This document shows positions 53,698 through 62,640 of a DNA stretch of 64,000 bases, one piece after another (the first letter of the stretch is position 1; each line of letters begins with the position of its first letter). The notes below the pieces were generated by a model, which saw nothing but the letters and a program-made list of their open reading frames with translations, searched no databases and was not told where the DNA came from. Source of the DNA: Demequina gelatinilytica. GTDB taxonomy: Bacteria > Actinomycetota > Actinomycetes > Actinomycetales > Demequinaceae. The position numbers and the translations under genes were made by a program. The stretch is from positions 1 to 64,000 of the forward strand of contig NZ_BBLV01000004.1 of the NCBI RefSeq assembly GCF_000971115.1. The letters are read 5' to 3'.

Positions 53698-54690
53698 ATG
53701 TCCACCGACCCCGCCGCCGCATCGTCCACCGTGCCGCCGCCCAGCCTCGCCCACCTGCCCGTGGGCGTCTTCGCGGTCGCGATGGGGGTGGGCGGCACCG
53801 CGGTCGCGTGGTACCGCCTCGAGGAGGCCTTCGGGCTCGCGCTGCCGGTGAACGACATCCTCGCGGGCGTGGGCCTCGCGGTGGCCGCCGTCGCCGTCGT
53901 CGCGTACGCCGCGAAGGTGGTCCGGCACCCCGGCGCGGCTCGCGCCGAGTGGCAGCACCCCGTCAAGTCGGCGTTCGTGGGCACGCTCCCCGTGTCCCTC
54001 ATGGTCCTCGCCGCCGCGTTCGCGCCGATCGCGGAGGGCGTCTCCGCGGCGCTCTGGTGGCCCGGGGCGGTGCTCCAGCTCCTCGCGACGGTGCTCATCA
54101 TGCGCACCTGGATCGCCGATGCGCGCGTCCAGGCGGTGCACGTGCATCCCGCGTGGTTCATCCCGATCGTCGGCAACCTGGTGGCACCGCTCGCCGGCGT
54201 CGCGCACGCGCCCGCGGAGATCAGCTGGTACTTCTTCGGGGTTGGCGCGCTGTTCTGGCTCGGGCTGCTGCCGATCGTGCTGGGACGGCTGTTCCTCGAG
54301 GGCACCATGCCGTGGCGCCTCGCCCCCACGCTCGCGATCCTCGCCGCGCCTCCGGCCGTCGCATCGCTCGCCTGGGTGAGGCTGGGAGGGTCGTGGACGG
54401 ACCCGGTCGCGATGATGCTGCTCGGCGTGGTGATCTTCCAGCTCGCGCTGCTCGCGTCGCAGGCCACCTACCTGCGCAAGGTGCCGTTCGCGGTGAGCGC
54501 ATGGGCGTACACGTTCCCCCTCGCCGCGGCCGCGTCGGCGCTCCTCGCGGCCTACGAGAGCGGGGCGACCGCGTTCGCGGCCTGGGTCGGGGTGGCCGCG
54601 GTCGCAGTTGCGAGCCTGCTGGTCCTCGGGCTCGGATGGCGGACCGCCGTGGCGGTCGTCCGCGGCGAGCTGCTCACCGCGGAGGGCTGA
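53698..54690 (+). CDS. TDT family transporter (SLAC1/TehA/Ssu1-like)
   Basis: A 330-residue membrane protein with ten helices of the tellurite-resistance/dicarboxylate family. The start is typical (LPVGVFAVAMGVGGTAVAWYR), and EISWYFFGVGALFWLGLLPIVLGRL is the conserved pore region. Relatives include plant anion channel SLAC1, TehA and the yeast sulfite exporter Ssu1. The two CsoR/CstR-type palindromes upstream and the rhodanese gene next door make sulfite or another sulfur anion a reasonable cargo, which is inference. ATG at 53698 with GGAGG eight bases before. Confidence 0.88.
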   Translation: MSTDPAAASSTVPPPSLAHLPVGVFAVAMGVGGTAVAWYRLEEAFGLALPVNDILAGVGLAVAAVAVVAYAAKVVRHPGAARAEWQHPVKSAFVGTLPVSLMVLAAAFAPIAEGVSAALWWPGAVLQLLATVLIMRTWIADARVQAVHVHPAWFIPIVGNLVAPLAGVAHAPAEISWYFFGVGALFWLGLLPIVLGRLFLEGTMPWRLAPTLAILAAPPAVASLAWVRLGGSWTDPVAMMLLGVVIFQLALLASQATYLRKVPFAVSAWAYTFPLAAAASALLAAYESGATAFAAWVGVAAVAVASLLVLGLGWRTAVAVVRGELLTAEG

Positions 54691-54719
54691 ACCGCCCCAC
54701 CCCCGTGCAAGCGCCGATC

Positions 54720-54767
54720 CCGACGGAAGGTGCCCGCCATGAGCCCATGGCGGGCACCTTCGGTCGG
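54720..54767. terminator. Bidirectional terminator between the TDT gene and the rhodanese gene
   Basis: GAAGGTGCCCGCCATG (54726-54741) pairs perfectly over 16 bases with CATGGCGGGCACCTTC (54746-54761); CCGAC/GTCGG extends it. Confidence 0.9.
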
Positions 54768-54787
54768 CCTTGAGCCGGGGGCGTCGG

Positions 54788-55198
54788 TCAGCCGGCGACG
54801 ACCTCGCCGCTCCAGGCGCCGATGCCGCCGTCGAGGCCCACGGTGTGCTCGACGCCGCCCGCGGCCATCTGGTCGATCGCGACGGCCGAGCGGTTGCCGG
54901 AGCGGCAGTAGACGGCGTACTCGCCCTCGGGGTCGAGCGCGGCGACCTCCGAGTCGAACGTCGCGGCCGAGACGTCGATGTTGACCGCGTCGGGCAGGTG
55001 GCCCTCGGCGTACTCCTCGGGCGTGCGGACGTCGACCACCACGACGCCGTCGGTGGCGACGGCCTCGGCGAAGCGGTCGGCGGAGACGTGCTCGCCGTCG
55101 AACGCGACGGGGCCGGACTCCGTGGGCGCGCAGGCGGCGAGCGTCGCCGCGAGGACAAGGGCGGTGGCGGCGAGGGCGCCGCGGCGGATGCTGATCAT
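54788..55198 (-). CDS. Rhodanese-domain lipoprotein
   Basis: A 136-residue surface lipoprotein: signal peptide and lipobox LAAC (cysteine 23), then one rhodanese domain (residues 35-136) with active-site loop CRSGNR (catalytic Cys98) and VVDVRTPEEYAEGHLPDAVNIDV. It should carry a persulfide outside the membrane, transferring sulfane sulfur. I chose the ATG at 55198; the -10-like TATGCT seven bases before suggests a leaderless mRNA, and a CsoR/CstR-type palindrome covers that region. It converges on the TDT transporter gene. Confidence 0.9.
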   Translation of the reverse strand: MISIRRGALAATALVLAATLAACAPTESGPVAFDGEHVSADRFAEAVATDGVVVVDVRTPEEYAEGHLPDAVNIDVSAATFDSEVAALDPEGEYAVYCRSGNRSAVAIDQMAAGGVEHTVGLDGGIGAWSGEVVAG

Positions 55199-55207
55199 GA
55201 CGGACAG

Positions 55208-55225
55208 CATACCCCAGGGGGTATG
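55208..55225. promoter_or_regulatory. CsoR/CstR-type operator before the rhodanese gene
   Basis: CATACCCC-AG-GGGGTATG, a perfect 8-2-8 palindrome ending ten bases before the rhodanese ATG; the best example in the window. Confidence 0.75.
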
Positions 55226-55250
55226 CGAGCGCGCCGAGCCCTCACCCCGG

Positions 55251-55298
55251 TGACACATGGGTGCCCGCACAGCACCGTGTGCGTGCACCCATGTGTCA
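55251..55298. terminator. Hairpin after the aldehyde dehydrogenase gene
   Basis: TGACACATGGGTGC (55251-55264) pairs perfectly with GCACCCATGTGTCA (55285-55298); the loop itself has GCAC/GTGC pairing. Follows the stop at 55326 on the minus strand. Confidence 0.75.
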
Positions 55299-55325
55299 GC
55301 AGCGCGCGCCTGCCGGGCGCAGGGG

Positions 55326-56690
55326 TCACGCGATGCGGATGAGCTTCTTGTTGACGAACTCGTCAGCCGCCAGGAGGCCCATCTCGCGCGAGGTGCCGGA
55401 GCGCTTCACGCCGCCGAACGGCAGCTCGGGGCTGTCCGCCAGCACACAGTTGACGTAGACCATGCCGGCCTCGATCGCGTCCGCGATGCGCTCGGCCTGC
55501 TCCGGGTCCGTCGTGTAGACGTACGAGCCGAGACCGAAGGCCGTGTCGTTCGCGAGCGCGACCGCCTCCTCCTCCGAGGCCACCTTGTACACGGCCGCCG
55601 CGGGTCCGAAGAGCTCCTCGCGGTACACGTCCATGTCCTGGGTGACGCCCGTGAGCACCGTCGGCTCGTAGAACGCGCCGTCGCGCGTGCCCCCGGCCAC
55701 CAGGGTCGCGCCCTGCTCGACGGCCTTCGAGACCTGGGCATCGAGGCGCTCCGCCGCGGCGAGCGAGGACAGCGGCCCGATGACGCTCTCCTCCGCGAAC
55801 GGGTCGCCCGCGGTGCACGCCACCATCGCGGCGGTGAACTTCTCGAGGAACTCGTCGTAGAGCGAGTCGATGATGATGAAGCGCTTGGGCGCGTTGCACG
55901 ACTGGCCCGAGTTGTCCATGCGCGCCTCGACGGCGCCGGCGACCACGGAGTCCATGTCATCCGTGGAGAGCACGATGAACGGGTCCGAGCCGCCGAGCTC
56001 GAGCGCGACCTTCTTGAGGTGCTGGCCGGCGAGGGACGCGACGGCGGAACCCGCGCGCTCCGAGCCCGTCACCGAGACGCCCGCGATGCGAGGGTCGGCG
56101 ATCATGGTCGCGGCCTGCTCGTTCGAGGCGTACACGTTGACGTAGACGCCCTCGGGGAAGCCCGCGTCGCGGTACATCTGCTCGATCGCCGCGGCGGACT
56201 CGGGGCACTGCGGCGCGTGCTTGAGCACGATCGCGTTGCCCACCACGATGTTCGGTGCCGCGAAGCGTGCGACCTGGTAGTAGGGGAAGTTCCACGGCAT
56301 GATGCCGAGCAGCGCGCCGAGCGGGCTGCGACGGATCACGGCGGTGCCCTCGCCGAGGATGTCGATCGGGGTGTCGCCCGTGACCTTCTCCGCATTGTCC
56401 GCGTAGTACTCGGTGATGTCCGCGGCGAAGTCCACCTCGCCCAGCGCATGCGAGAGCGGCTTGCCCATCTCGCGCACGATGATCGCGGCGAGCTCCTCGC
56501 GGCGCTCACGGTGCAGCTCGGCGACGCGACGCACCAGCGCGGCACGCTCCGCAACCGTGGACGAGCGCAACCACCCCCGGTACGCGCCGTCGGCGGCCGC
56601 GAGAGCGGTCTCGACGTCGCCTTCGGACATCGTCGGGTAGTCGGCCAGGCGCTCGCCGGTGGCCGGGTTCACTACTGCGTAGCCGGACAT
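55326..56690 (-). CDS. Succinate-semialdehyde dehydrogenase-type aldehyde dehydrogenase
   Basis: A 454-residue NAD(P)-dependent aldehyde dehydrogenase of the short GabD1/YneI type. Catalytic elements are MPWNFPYYQVAR, VTGSERAGSAVA, ELGGSDPF with the general-base glutamate, and SGQSCNAPKR with the nucleophilic cysteine. It oxidises succinate semialdehyde (or a similar semialdehyde) to the acid. It stands 43 bases downstream of the second dehydrogenase gene on the same strand and may be part of the gab operon. Confidence 0.9.
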   Translation of the reverse strand: MSGYAVVNPATGERLADYPTMSEGDVETALAAADGAYRGWLRSSTVAERAALVRRVAELHRERREELAAIIVREMGKPLSHALGEVDFAADITEYYADNAEKVTGDTPIDILGEGTAVIRRSPLGALLGIMPWNFPYYQVARFAAPNIVVGNAIVLKHAPQCPESAAAIEQMYRDAGFPEGVYVNVYASNEQAATMIADPRIAGVSVTGSERAGSAVASLAGQHLKKVALELGGSDPFIVLSTDDMDSVVAGAVEARMDNSGQSCNAPKRFIIIDSLYDEFLEKFTAAMVACTAGDPFAEESVIGPLSSLAAAERLDAQVSKAVEQGATLVAGGTRDGAFYEPTVLTGVTQDMDVYREELFGPAAAVYKVASEEEAVALANDTAFGLGSYVYTTDPEQAERIADAIEAGMVYVNCVLADSPELPFGGVKRSGTSREMGLLAADEFVNKKLIRIA

Positions 56691-56733
56691 GTGTCTCCTT
56701 GCGTTGCTGGTGGTGGGTGGACGATGCGGCGGG

Positions 56734-58200
56734 TCAGTCCGCCGGGATCAGGGTGTACTTGGTCGAGAGGTACTCGTGGATGCCCTCGAGCCCGCCCTCG
56801 CGGCCGATGCCGGACTGCTTGACCCCGCCGAACGGGGCGGCGGCGTTGGACACCACGCCCGCGTTGAGGCCCATCATCCCGGTGTCGAGCCGGTCGATGA
56901 GCCGGTGGCCCCGGGCGAGGTCCTGCGTGAAGGCGTAGGAGACCAGGCCGTACTCGGTGGCGTTCGCGAGCGCGATCGCCTCCTCCTCCGTCTCGAACGT
57001 CGCGATCGCGAGCACCGGGCCGAAGATCTCGGTGGTGAGGATCTCGGAGCCCGGCTGGACGCCCGTGAGCACGGTCGGCTCGACGAACGAGCCCGCACCC
57101 TCGAGGGCCTTGCCGCCGGTCGCGAGCGTGGCGCCCTTCGCCACCGCATCGTCCACGAGCGCGAGCGAGGTCGCGACGGCCCGGTCGTCGATCAGCGGGC
57201 CGATGGTGACGCCGTCCTCGGTGCCGCGGCCCACCCGCATCGCGGTGACGCGCTCCGTCACCCGCCGCGCGAACTCGTCGGCGACCGACGCATGCACGAT
57301 GAACCTGTTGGCCGCGGTGCACGCCTGACCGATGTTGCGGAACTTCGCCATCAGCGCACCCTCGACCGCCTTGTCCAGGTCCGCGTCCTCGAACACCAGG
57401 AACGGTGCGTTGCCTCCCAGCTCCATCGAGACCCGCAGCACGCCGTCGGCGGCCTGCTTGATGAGCGCGCGACCCACCTCGGTCGAGCCGGTGAAGGACA
57501 GCTTGCGCAGGCGCGGGTCCGAGATGATGGGCTCCGAGACGGCTCCCGAGCGCGACGTGGTGATGACGTTCACCACCCCCGCGGGCACGCCAGCCTCCTC
57601 GAGCACCGAGGCGAGCAGCAGCGTGGTGAGCGGCGTCAGCGCGGCGGGCTTGACCACCACGGTGCAGCCGGCCGCGAGCGCGGGCGCGATCTTCCGCGTC
57701 GCCATCGCGAGCGGGAAGTTCCAGGGCGTGATCAGGTACGACGGCCCCACCGGGCGCTGCGAGACGACCATGCGGCCGGTGCCCTCGGGGTTGGTGCCGT
57801 AGCGACCCGTGATCCGCACGGCCTCCTCGGAGAACCAGCGCAGGAACTCGTTGCCGTACGCGACCTCGCCGCGCGCCTCCGCGAGCGGCTTGCCCATCTC
57901 GAGGGTCATGAGCAGCGCGAAGTCCTCGGCGCGCTCGCGCACCAGCTCGAAGGCCTTGCGGAGGATCTCGCCGCGCACGCGCGGCGCCGTGGCGGCCCAT
58001 GCCTCCTGGGCGTCGACGGCCGCGTCCAGGGCGCGTCGTGCATCGTCCGGCGTCGCATCGGCGATGCGGGCGAGCGCCTCGCCCGTCGACGGGTCCGTCA
58101 CCTCGAGGGTCGCGCCGGACGAGGAGCCGGTCCACTCCCCCGCGATGTAGAGGCCGGTGGGGACGGAGTCGAGGAGCACGCGCTCCGCCGCCGCGGTCAC
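56734..58200 (-). CDS. gabD: Succinate-semialdehyde dehydrogenase
   Basis: A 488-residue aldehyde dehydrogenase of GabD length. Motifs: TPWNFPLAMATRK, FTGSTEVGRAL, ELGGNAPF, IGQACTAANRF (catalytic cysteine) and NAAAPFGGVKQSGIGREGG. It completes GABA breakdown by making succinate from the product of GabT. Start GTG at 58200 overlaps the gabT stop. Having two such enzymes side by side suggests either NAD/NADP or substrate specialisation. Confidence 0.92.
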   Translation of the reverse strand: MTAAAERVLLDSVPTGLYIAGEWTGSSSGATLEVTDPSTGEALARIADATPDDARRALDAAVDAQEAWAATAPRVRGEILRKAFELVRERAEDFALLMTLEMGKPLAEARGEVAYGNEFLRWFSEEAVRITGRYGTNPEGTGRMVVSQRPVGPSYLITPWNFPLAMATRKIAPALAAGCTVVVKPAALTPLTTLLLASVLEEAGVPAGVVNVITTSRSGAVSEPIISDPRLRKLSFTGSTEVGRALIKQAADGVLRVSMELGGNAPFLVFEDADLDKAVEGALMAKFRNIGQACTAANRFIVHASVADEFARRVTERVTAMRVGRGTEDGVTIGPLIDDRAVATSLALVDDAVAKGATLATGGKALEGAGSFVEPTVLTGVQPGSEILTTEIFGPVLAIATFETEEEAIALANATEYGLVSYAFTQDLARGHRLIDRLDTGMMGLNAGVVSNAAAPFGGVKQSGIGREGGLEGIHEYLSTKYTLIPAD

Positions 58201-59561
58201 GCCGCGACCTCCGCCGCGAGCGCGGCCGCGACCACGTCGAGGCCCTCGGACAGCAGCGCGTCGCCGATGGTGAGCGGTGGCAGGAAGCGCAGCACGTTGC
58301 CGTACGTGCCGCACGTGAGGACGATCACGCCCTCCGCGATGCAGCGCTTGGCGACGGCGCCGGCGAGCGCGGCGGCGGGCGCCTTGGTCGCGGGATCCAC
58401 GAGCTCGATCGCGATCATCGCGCCGAGCCCGCGGATGTCCCCGATCCGCGGGTCCGCGGCCTGCATCGTCTCGAGACGGGACAGCATCAGCGCCTCGATC
58501 TCGCGAGCGCGGTCGGACAGGTCCTCGGTCTCGAAGACCTCGATGGTCGCGAGCGCGGCGGCGCATGCGATCGGGTTGCCGCCGTAGGTGCCGCCCAGGC
58601 CGCCGACGTGGGCGGCGTCCATGATCTCGGCGCGGCCGGTGACCGCGGCGAGCGGCAGCCCGCCCGCGATGCCCTTGGCGGTGGTGACCATGTCGGGCAC
58701 GATGCCGAAGTGCTCGGAGGCGAACATCGCTCCCGTGCGCGCGAAGCCGCTCTGCACCTCGTCCGCGATGAGGACCACGCCGTTGGCGGTGCACCACTGC
58801 GAGATCGCCGGCAGGAAGCCCTCGGCGGGCACGATGAACCCGCCCTCGCCCTGGATCGGCTCGATGATGACGGCCGCGAGGTTGTCGGCGCCCACCTGCT
58901 TCTCGATCACCGAGATCGCCTTGGCCGCGGCCTCGGGACCGCTCAGGCCGTCGCGGTACGGGTAGGACATAGGCGCGCGGTAGACCTCGGAGGCGAAGGG
59001 TCCGAAGCCGCTCTTGTACGGCATCGCCTTCGCGGTGAGGGCCATGGTGAGGTTGGTGCGGCCGTGGTACGCGTGGTCGAAGGCCACGACGGCCTGCCGG
59101 CCGGTGGCCTTGCGGGCGATCTTGACGGCGTTCTCGACCGCCTCCGCACCGGAGTTGAACAGCGCGGACTTCTTGGGGAAGTCGCCCGGCGTGAGGCGGT
59201 TCAGCGCCTCGGCGACCGCCACGTAGCCCTCGTACGGCGAGACCATGAAGCACGTGTGGGTGAACTGGGCGGCCTGACGCTGGACGGCCTCGACCACCTT
59301 CGGGTGGGCGTTGCCCACCGAGGTCACGGCGATGCCGGAGCCGAGGTCGATGAGCGAGTTGCCGTCCGCGTCCACGACCACGCCTCCGCCGGCGGCGACG
59401 GCTGCGATCGGGGCGGTGTGGCCCACGCCGGCGGCGACAGCAGCGGACTTGCGGGCGAGCAGCTCCTGCGAGCGCGGGCCGGGGATCGCGGTGACGAGCC
59501 GGCGCTCCTGCGTGAGGGCCGGTCCGCCGGTGGTCGCGGCGGAGGTGTCGATGAGGGTCAT
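58197..59561 (-). CDS. gabT: 4-aminobutyrate-2-oxoglutarate aminotransferase
   Basis: A 454-residue class III PLP aminotransferase that converts GABA and 2-oxoglutarate to succinate semialdehyde and glutamate. Features are FFNSGAEAVENAVKIAR (here ALFNSGAEAVENA), FDHAYHGRTNLTMALT, ADEVQSGFARTG and the PLP lysine in VTTAKGIAGGLP. ATG at 59561 is preferred; upstream codons run into the promoter shared with the divergent PucR gene. Confidence 0.95.
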   Translation of the reverse strand: MTLIDTSAATTGGPALTQERRLVTAIPGPRSQELLARKSAAVAAGVGHTAPIAAVAAGGGVVVDADGNSLIDLGSGIAVTSVGNAHPKVVEAVQRQAAQFTHTCFMVSPYEGYVAVAEALNRLTPGDFPKKSALFNSGAEAVENAVKIARKATGRQAVVAFDHAYHGRTNLTMALTAKAMPYKSGFGPFASEVYRAPMSYPYRDGLSGPEAAAKAISVIEKQVGADNLAAVIIEPIQGEGGFIVPAEGFLPAISQWCTANGVVLIADEVQSGFARTGAMFASEHFGIVPDMVTTAKGIAGGLPLAAVTGRAEIMDAAHVGGLGGTYGGNPIACAAALATIEVFETEDLSDRAREIEALMLSRLETMQAADPRIGDIRGLGAMIAIELVDPATKAPAAALAGAVAKRCIAEGVIVLTCGTYGNVLRFLPPLTIGDALLSEGLDVVAAALAAEVAA

Positions 59562-59653
59562 GAGGGCGACGCTAGGCCCGCCGCCCCGGCCGCCGCACTC
59601 GCCGCCGCGTACAGCCTCTTGCCCCGAACTGTCCACGGTGGCAGGCTCGGCTC

Positions 59654-61171
59654 ATGGCTTCGCCCACCATCCGCGCGCTGCTCGCGCGACCCGAGCTGCA
59701 TCTCCGGCTCGCGACCCCGGAGACCGCGATCCCGGAGGGCGCGCTCGACGCGACCGTGCGTTGGATCCACAGCTCGGACCTCGCCGACCCCACGCCCTTC
59801 CTCGCGGGAGGCATGGTGCTGCTCACCACGGGCACCCAGTTCCGCGATGCGGGCGACGATCCCAAGCCGTACGCCGCCTATGTGCGTCGCCTCGCGCGCT
59901 CGGGGATGATCGGGCTGGGCTTCGGCACCGAGGTCGAGCGGGAGGGCATCCCCGAGCCCCTGGTGAAGGCCTGCCGCGAGGCGCGCCTGCCGCTGTGGGA
60001 GGTCCCGTACGACACCCCGTTCATCGCGCTCGCACGCGCCAACGCCGAGGCGCTCGCCGCCGTCGCGTACGAGCGCCGGACGTGGGCGCTCGAGGCGCAG
60101 CGCGCCGTCGCGCTCGCGGCGCTGCGTCCGGACGGGCTTCGCTCGATGCTCGCGGAGCTCGCTCGCCGCCTCGGCGCGTGGGTGGGGCTCGTCGACGGCG
60201 ACGCGCTCATGCACGAGCATCCGGGCGGCGGGGTGGACGCCGCAAGCGTGGCGGAGCTGCGTCGGCACGCGGCGGCGATGCTGGTGCGCGGCGTCCAGGC
60301 GACCTCGGGCGTCACCGTGGCGGGGCAGGGCTTCCAGCTCCAGACGCTCGGCCAGCGGGGCCGCCTGCGCGCCGTGCTCGCGATCGCAGCGGAGGACCTC
60401 GACGAGCAGCACCGTGCGGTGGTGACCACCGTGGTCGCGATGGCCGCGCTCGCGCTCGAGCAGCGTCAGGACCTCGAGCAGGCGCGCGAGGCGCTCGCCG
60501 AGGGGGTGCTCGCGGCGCTCCTGCGCGGAGACGTCGCGCTCGCGGCCGGCGTCGCACGCGCGTCGGGATCGCCGTTGCCCGACCCTCCCGTGGTGGTCGC
60601 GGTCGCCGACCAGCGGCTCGCCGAGGCCGGCGGGACCGGCCGCTGGCTCGACACCCGCGGCGTCGCGATGCTCCACGCGGTGGACCATGGCGACCTGGTC
60701 ATGGTGCTCGCGGACGAGGACGCGTCGCTTGTCGACGAGCTGGTGCTGCGGCACGGCGGCACGGTGGGCGTCTCTGCGCCGGTGCGCCTGGATGCGGTGC
60801 CGGAGGCGCTCGGGCAGGCACGCACCGCGCGCGACCGGCGGCTCGCCCCCGTCACCCGCTTCGCGGACCTGCCCGGCGCCGGGGTGCTGGCGCTGCTCGA
60901 GACCGGCGAGGCGCGCATCGTCGCGCAGGCCGCGCTCGAGCCTCTGACCGCGCACGACGAGCGGCAGGGCTCGGCGCTGGTCGCCACGCTCGCGGCGTGG
61001 TTCGCCGCGGATTGCGCGCACGATGCGGCGGCACGCGCGCTGGGCGTGCACCGGCATACGGTGCGGGCACGGCTCGCGGCGGCCCAGGAGCTGCTCGGGC
61101 AGGACCTGGGGTCCGTCGCGGGCCGCTCGCAGGTGTGGGCCGCGATGCGCGCGGCGGGGCTGCTCGACTGA
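59654..61171 (+). CDS. PucR-type transcriptional activator of the gab genes
   Basis: A 505-residue regulator. Residues 1-125 form the PucR ligand-binding domain (FLAGGMVLLTTGTQF), the middle is GAF/GGDEF-like, and the end is the PucR helix-turn-helix (ALGVHRHTVRARLAAAQELLGQDL). Divergent from gabT with 92 bases between, as GABA-responsive PucR activators commonly are. It probably senses GABA or succinate semialdehyde. The gap contains TTGCCCCG, but no clear operator. Confidence 0.9.
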   Translation: MASPTIRALLARPELHLRLATPETAIPEGALDATVRWIHSSDLADPTPFLAGGMVLLTTGTQFRDAGDDPKPYAAYVRRLARSGMIGLGFGTEVEREGIPEPLVKACREARLPLWEVPYDTPFIALARANAEALAAVAYERRTWALEAQRAVALAALRPDGLRSMLAELARRLGAWVGLVDGDALMHEHPGGGVDAASVAELRRHAAAMLVRGVQATSGVTVAGQGFQLQTLGQRGRLRAVLAIAAEDLDEQHRAVVTTVVAMAALALEQRQDLEQAREALAEGVLAALLRGDVALAAGVARASGSPLPDPPVVVAVADQRLAEAGGTGRWLDTRGVAMLHAVDHGDLVMVLADEDASLVDELVLRHGGTVGVSAPVRLDAVPEALGQARTARDRRLAPVTRFADLPGAGVLALLETGEARIVAQAALEPLTAHDERQGSALVATLAAWFAADCAHDAAARALGVHRHTVRARLAAAQELLGQDLGSVAGRSQVWAAMRAAGLLD

Positions 61172-61187
61172 CGCGACCTGCGGGAAG

Positions 61188-61264
61188 CGCGCTGCGAGGT
61201 GCTCGGTGCTCGGTGCTCGGTGCTCGATATCGAGCGGATCGGGCACCGAGCACCTCGCAGCGCG
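61188..61264. repeat. 22-bp perfect inverted repeat with four GTGCTCG tandem units
   Basis: Bases 61188-61209 and 61243-61264 are exact inverted repeats of 22 bases. Four tandem copies of the 7-base unit GTGCTCG fill 61199-61226, so the left arm can pair in several registers. It sits between two convergent genes and probably terminates both. The right arm is nearly identical to the terminator at 25594-25615. Confidence 0.85.
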
Positions 61265-61269
61265 GAGGA

Positions 61270-62631
61270 TCACGCGATGAGCGCGTCGACCTCGCTCAGC
61301 GCAGCGTCGATCACGCGCAGCCCCCTCCGGAGCTCGTCCTCCGTGATGACGAGCGGCGGCGCGAGGTGCGTGCGGTTGAAGTGCACGAAGGGCCACAGCC
61401 CTGCGTCCTTGCACGCCTTGGCGAACACCCCCATGGGCGCGGCGTCCGCGCCTGCGGCGTTGAACGGCACCAGCGGCTCGCGCGTCTCCTTGTCCCGCAC
61501 CAGCTCGATCGCCCAGAACAGGCCCGTGCCGCGGACCTCGCCCACGCACGGGTGCGACTCCACCCAGGACTCGAGCACCGGTCGGATCACGCGCTCCCCC
61601 AGGTCGCGCACGCGCTCGAGGATGCCGTCGCGGCGGAAGACCTCGAACGTCGCGACGCCCGGCGCGCAAGCGAGCGGGTGGCCCGAGTACGTCAGACCTC
61701 CCGGGAAGGCCTTCTGCTCGAAGGCCGCCGCGATCTCGCGCGAGATCACCACGCCGCCCAGCGGGACGTAGCCGGAGTTGACGCCCTTGGCGAACGTGAT
61801 GAGGTCGGGCTCGACGCCGTGGCCCTGGAACGCGAACCACTCGCCCGTGCGCCCGAAGCCGACCATGACCTCGTCGGCGATGTAGACGATGCCGTACTTG
61901 TCGCACAGCTCGCGCACACCCGCGAGGTAGCCCGGCGGCGGGACCAGCACGCCGTTGGTGCCCACGATGGTCTCGAGCACGATCGCGCCGATGGTCGAGG
62001 CGCCCTCGAGCACGATGGTCTGCTCGAGGTGCTCGAGCGCGCGCTGCGTCTCCTGCTCCTCGGTGTCCGAGTGGAACGCCGAGCGGTAGAGGTACGGCCC
62101 GAAGAAGTGCACCACCGAGCCGTCGGCGGGCTCGTTGGGCCAGCGGCGCGGGTCGCCCGTGAGCGAGATCGCGGTGGTCGTGTTGCCGTGGTAGCTGCGG
62201 TACATCGCGAGCACCTTGCGCTTGCCCGTGAACAGGCGCGCCATGCGCACGGCGTTCTCGTTCGCGTCGGCGCCGCCGTTGGTGAAGAACACGCTCGAGA
62301 AGCGCTCGCCCGCGACCTCGGTGATGAGGCGCGCGAGCTCGCCCCGCACATCGTTCGCGAAGGACGGCTGGATGGTCGCGAGCGTGCGGGCCTGCTTCTC
62401 GATCGCCTCGATGAGGTCCGGGTGCTGGTGACCCAGGTTGAGGTTCACCAGCTGCGCGCCGAAGTCGAGGTAGCGGTTGCCCGCGTAGTCCCAGAACTCG
62501 GAGCCCTCGCCGCCCGCGACGGGCAGCGGGTCGATGAGCGCCTGCGCGCTCCACGAGTGGAAGACGTGGTTGCGGTCGTCGGCGCGCACGCGCGCCTCGG
62601 CGCCGGTCATGGCGTCCTGCTCGGTGGTCAT
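61270..62631 (-). CDS. Class III omega-aminotransferase
   Basis: A 453-residue PLP enzyme, most like beta-alanine/omega-amino acid:pyruvate aminotransferases. Motifs: FFTNGGADANENAVRMAR, YRSYHGNTT, YIADEVMVGFGRTG and PLP lysine in ITFAKGVNSGYVPLGG. It starts nine bases after the stop of the mmsA gene on the same strand. This pairing suggests beta-alanine to malonate semialdehyde to acetyl-CoA, or a branched equivalent. A second possibility is GABA or putrescine transamination. Confidence 0.88.
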   Translation of the reverse strand: MTTEQDAMTGAEARVRADDRNHVFHSWSAQALIDPLPVAGGEGSEFWDYAGNRYLDFGAQLVNLNLGHQHPDLIEAIEKQARTLATIQPSFANDVRGELARLITEVAGERFSSVFFTNGGADANENAVRMARLFTGKRKVLAMYRSYHGNTTTAISLTGDPRRWPNEPADGSVVHFFGPYLYRSAFHSDTEEQETQRALEHLEQTIVLEGASTIGAIVLETIVGTNGVLVPPPGYLAGVRELCDKYGIVYIADEVMVGFGRTGEWFAFQGHGVEPDLITFAKGVNSGYVPLGGVVISREIAAAFEQKAFPGGLTYSGHPLACAPGVATFEVFRRDGILERVRDLGERVIRPVLESWVESHPCVGEVRGTGLFWAIELVRDKETREPLVPFNAAGADAAPMGVFAKACKDAGLWPFVHFNRTHLAPPLVITEDELRRGLRVIDAALSEVDALIA

Positions 62632-62640
62632 CTCTCCCCC

